From: Planctomycetaceae bacterium
Lineage (GTDB): Bacteria; Planctomycetota; Planctomycetia; Isosphaerales; Isosphaeraceae
DNA: 9,756 nt
Direction of reading: 5' to 3'
Assembly (NCBI GenBank): GCA_019232645.1
Contig: JAFANO010000528.1
Coordinates: 1-9,756, forward strand
Made by a program: the position numbers and the translations under genes. The notes under the pieces were generated by a model. It had not been told where the DNA came from and searched no databases. It worked only from the letters and a program-made list of their open reading frames with translations. Position 1 is the stretch's first letter, and every line of letters starts with the position of its first letter. Shown here one piece after another: positions 7,903-9,756 of the stretch.

Positions 7903-8880
7903 TCACGGTCCCCCTCGGATCAGCCTCATCGCGTGCCGTCTCAGCTCGTGGTCGAGGCGGTCGAGGTTGCCGAGGTGGGCCTCCGCGTCCTTGAGCCGTC
8001 GCGAGGCATCGCGCCGCTCGCGGATGGCGGCGAGGTAGGCGCGGAACCTGGGGAGCCACGCGGGGGTCTTCAGCAGCGCGTGCACGAGGGCCCAGCCCTC
8101 GGCGTAAGCGAGCTGCCGCGTCGCCTGGTTCTCGAGCAGCGCGTCATCGATGAGGAGTTCCGCCAGGGGCAGCCAGCCGGCCCCCTCGGGCCGGGCGAGG
8201 ACCTGGAGGCGGGGGAGGTTCACCTGGCCGAGGAGGGCGCGCCCCGTGGGTCGCCAGAGCTCGCAGTACATCGCCAGGCCCTCGCTCAGGCAGACCGGGA
8301 CGTCGCCCCGGCGGTTGAGCAAGCCGGTGTTGAACGTGAGCTGGTGGGCCGCCTCGTGGACCAGGGTGAAGGTATTGACGCGCTCGGAGCGGATCGCCAG
8401 CTCCCGGCCGCCCGGGCGGAAGTCGAAGATCACGAGCCGGTTGGTGTCGAGATCATAGTGTCCCCCGACGGCCTCGCCGGGTTCCTCGCCCAGGAAGGCC
8501 TTGTAGGAAGCGAGGTCCCTCAGCGCGACCACCGTCAGCCGGCATTTCGGAATCTCGACGTCGAATCCCTTGTCACGGAAGGACTTCTGATAGGTCGTCG
8601 CCAGCGACTCGCAGATCTCGAGCGCCCGGTCGCGGAAGGCGTCGGGGGCGTCGCCGACTCCCAGGTAATGCACGGTCTCGCTCCACCGGATCGGGGAGAG
8701 ACCAGCCTTCGCCGCCCCCGCACGGATCTTGGCGCGCTCGTCCGCCGTCGAGTCAGCGTCGCGTCCCGGTCCATTGGCCCTCGTGGCCAGGCCGGCGGGG
8801 AGGGCCAAGGCCCCCATCAGCCAACTTCGACGAGTCATCCCCGCTCGACGCCGCGCCTGGTTGCCCGACCCTTCCGCCAT
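7903..8880 (-). CDS. Tat-exported DUF1570-like putative zinc metallopeptidase
   Basis: The 325-residue protein has a gluzincin-like zinc site: HEAAH (175-179) with H175 and H179 as ligands and E176 as general base, and E200 in CLSEGLAMY as the likely third ligand, 21 residues after H179. A second conserved-looking block is YAEGWALVHALL (259-270). This pattern fits DUF1570-type proteins, which are abundant in planctomycetes and of unproven substrate. The N terminus carries a twin-arginine signal, TRRSWLMGALALPAG (16-30), after a 15-residue lead, so a folded, probably metal-loaded protein would be exported. The start at 8880 has GGAG seven bases upstream (8888-8891); a second ATG at 8838 would place the twin arginines right after the start and is a possible alternative. 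The C-terminal part is Arg-rich and helical. Peptidase activity is inferred from the motif. Confidence 0.8.
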   Translation of the reverse strand: MAEGSGNQARRRAGMTRRSWLMGALALPAGLATRANGPGRDADSTADERAKIRAGAAKAGLSPIRWSETVHYLGVGDAPDAFRDRALEICESLATTYQKSFRDKGFDVEIPKCRLTVVALRDLASYKAFLGEEPGEAVGGHYDLDTNRLVIFDFRPGGRELAIRSERVNTFTLVHEAAHQLTFNTGLLNRRGDVPVCLSEGLAMYCELWRPTGRALLGQVNLPRLQVLARPEGAGWLPLAELLIDDALLENQATRQLAYAEGWALVHALLKTPAWLPRFRAYLAAIRERRDASRRLKDAEAHLGNLDRLDHELRRHAMRLIRGGP

Positions 8881-8897
8881 GACGACACTCCGCGGTA

Positions 8898-8910
8898 TGA
8901 CACATTGTCA
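8898..8910. promoter_or_regulatory. Operator-like dyad upstream of the DUF1570-like gene
   Basis: TGACA-CAT-TGTCA is a perfect 5-bp inverted repeat with a 3-base spacer. It ends just upstream of the ribosome binding site and 17 bases before the minus-strand start codon. Dyads of this form in this position are typical of repressor sites. The regulator is not identifiable. Confidence 0.35.
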
Positions 8911-8978
8911 CCCCGCGCATGCAACCACGACGAGGCTCCACCAGCCGTCGTTGTCGCAAACAATCGCGGAGGATCCTC

Positions 8979-9215
8979 ATGATCAGACGTCGGGACGCGA
9001 CGTTTTCTTCATGGGACCACCAGTCCCATGTCCGCGGGGCGTTACTATTGAAGACCTTTCGTGCTACAGTCATGCCGGAAGTCGAGGATTTTCACCCCCT
9101 TCCTCCTGGACACCCCCTGGGGCCCGTCCACGACCTCCATTTCGGGGCGGGTCGATACGGGCCGCAGCATGTCCTGGCCGCCATCGACGGCTTCTCCTTC
9201 GGCTCGCGATCGTAA
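8979..9215 (+). CDS. Possible small protein, unrecognised
   Basis: This 78-codon frame starts at an ATG with a strong GGAGGA (8968-8973) five bases upstream. The product begins MIRRRDATFSSWDHQSHV and has a Pro/His/Gly-rich middle (HPLPPGHPLGPVHDLHFG). Codons in the first half are mixed, while those in the second half end mostly in G or C like the real genes here. There is no signal peptide, membrane span or motif that I recognise. The ribosome binding site lies within a 10-base palindrome and may be coincidental. Treat it as doubtful. Confidence 0.25.
   Translation: MIRRRDATFSSWDHQSHVRGALLLKTFRATVMPEVEDFHPLPPGHPLGPVHDLHFGAGRYGPQHVLAAIDGFSFGSRS
9010..9030. promoter_or_regulatory. Perfect 8-bp inverted repeat
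   Basis: Arms CATGGGAC (9010-9017) and GTCCCATG (9023-9030) match exactly around the 5-base loop CACCA. No T tract follows on either strand, so it is not an obvious terminator. It lies about 130 bases upstream of the DUF1570-like start and 325 bases upstream of the methyltransferase, which suits an operator or an RNA hairpin. Confidence 0.4.
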
Positions 9216-9270
9216 CAGGTTCGATTTTCCGAGCACATCCATACTCATTCGTCGAGGCCGGAAACTCGCC

Positions 9271-9299
9271 TTGCGGCGACCCGGGGACCGGTTTATCGT
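9271..9299 (+). promoter_or_regulatory. Candidate promoter of the methyltransferase gene
   Basis: TTGCGG (9271-9276) and TATCGT (9294-9299) are separated by 17 bases, matching the vegetative consensus at three and four of six positions. Transcription would start near 9306, leaving a leader of about 50 bases before the TTG start. Moderate pattern match only. Confidence 0.35.
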
Positions 9300-9344
9300 G
9301 CAACTGACCGCGAAGGATCGCTATCCGCCTTCACCCCGAGTCAT

Positions 9345-9349
9345 GGAGG
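9345..9349 (+). promoter_or_regulatory. Ribosome binding site that fixes a TTG start
   Basis: GGAGG stands six bases before TTG at 9356. The frame has a TGA at 9305-9307 and no ATG or GTG between that stop and 9356, so TTG is the only sensible start near a ribosome binding site. The ATG at 9343 is in another frame. Confidence 0.65.
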
Positions 9350-9355
9350 ACAGCT

Positions 9356-9756
9356 TTGCTCCGCCCCTATGCCGCCTACGCGCCCTCGAAGGCCCGGTTG
9401 CTCCTGAAGTCCCTGATGTTCCCGGGGACCAACTGGGTTAGTCGCGACAAATCGCGGCTGGTCAAGATGTTCCTGACGGGCACGCCCGACCGTCCGGTCC
9501 GCACGCTCGACTGCGGCTGCGGCAACGCCTACTTCGCCCACCAGGCCGTCCTCCGCGGCGCCACATGTCTGGGGATCACGATCCACGACTGGGAGCGGGA
9601 GAATTGCGAGGAGATGCGCGACTTCCTCGGCGTCCCCGAGGACGCGATGGAGTTCCGCACCTGCCGCCTCGACGAGCTGGCGGCCAACCCCGCCCAGCGG
9701 TCGCGGTTCGATCAGGTCCTCCTGCTCGACGTCATCGAGCACATCATGGACGCCCG
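9356..9756 (+). CDS. SAM-dependent methyltransferase, 5' part, TTG start
   Basis: The visible 133 residues are the start of a class I (Rossmann-fold) methyltransferase that would use S-adenosylmethionine. After an N-terminal helical lead (LLRPYAAYAPSKARLLLKSL) comes motif I as LDCGCGNAYF (51-60). The second strand follows with GITIHDWE (73-80), where the acidic residue binding the SAM ribose is expected. The motif IV region is DQVLLLDVIEHI (119-130), typical of Methyltransf_11/25-like proteins. CEEMRDFLG (84-92) is the helix after strand 2. The catalytic and substrate-binding C-terminal half lies beyond the window, so the substrate is unknown; such enzymes often act on small molecules, lipids or surface polysaccharides. 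The gene diverges from the DUF1570-like gene. The family call is firm; the role is open. Confidence 0.9.
   Translation, partial: MLRPYAAYAPSKARLLLKSLMFPGTNWVSRDKSRLVKMFLTGTPDRPVRTLDCGCGNAYFAHQAVLRGATCLGITIHDWERENCEEMRDFLGVPEDAMEFRTCRLDELAANPAQRSRFDQVLLLDVIEHIMDA

Larger units (their letters stand above)
8881..9355. other. Divergent intergenic region with several dyads
   Basis: This 475-base region separates the minus-strand DUF1570-like gene from the plus-strand methyltransferase and must hold both promoters. It contains three dyad symmetries (8898-8910, 8969-8978, 9010-9030), a promoter-like pair at 9271-9299 and one weak small reading frame (8979-9215). I could not place a promoter for the minus-strand gene with confidence. 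Confidence 0.6.

Noticed and set aside
7933..8982. Plus-strand open frame of 349 codons opposite the DUF1570-like gene
   Set aside because: The minus strand shows HExxH, a Tat signal and a ribosome binding site; the plus frame is its antisense shadow.
9341..9742. Minus-strand open frame opposite the methyltransferase
   Set aside because: The plus frame carries methyltransferase motifs I and IV, and the minus frame has no recognisable feature.

Overview
The window is GC-rich bacterial DNA with strongly G/C-ending codons. The gene content (a DUF1570-type putative metallopeptidase, a divergent FtsQ-like protein beside murB, a short SecA-like ATPase and a Gly/Tyr-rich secreted protein) suggests a planctomycete, probably of the Isosphaeraceae type. 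That taxonomic call is inference from gene style; there is no rRNA or other marker to settle it.

Layout. The left edge holds the 5' part of a minus-strand response regulator (1-255). A 920-base stretch without a convincing gene follows (256-1175); it is less GC-rich and has one promoter-like signal. A minus-strand gene for a secreted Gly/Tyr-rich protein (1176-1730) comes next, then a 505-base intergenic region. The centre is a plus-strand run of four genes: a MurC-family protein (2236-3651), murB (3608-4489, overlapping by 44 bases), an FtsQ/DivIB-like membrane protein (4735-5814) and a SecA-like ATPase (5892-7841). A minus-strand, Tat-exported DUF1570-like protein (7903-8880) converges on this run. 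A 475-base divergent intergenic region with several dyad symmetries separates it from a plus-strand SAM-dependent methyltransferase that begins at a TTG codon (9356) and runs off the right edge.

How the genes fit together. The order murC-murB-ftsQ is the classical order inside the division and cell wall (dcw) cluster, so this looks like a reduced dcw cluster with a secA-like gene in place of ftsA/ftsZ. The most unusual point is that the MurC-family protein keeps the fold and the N-terminal Rossmann motif but has lost the ATP-binding P-loop lysine and threonines, the acidic metal-binding motif and the C-terminal His motif of real Mur ligases, while its reading frame is intact over 471 codons. 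It reads as a pseudo-ligase held in tight coupling with an apparently functional MurB. The SecA-like protein keeps all ATPase motifs and the preprotein cross-linking region but stops soon after the second nucleotide-binding domain, so it lacks the helical wing, two-helix finger and zinc tail. No CRISPR array, tRNA, rRNA or insertion sequence was seen.
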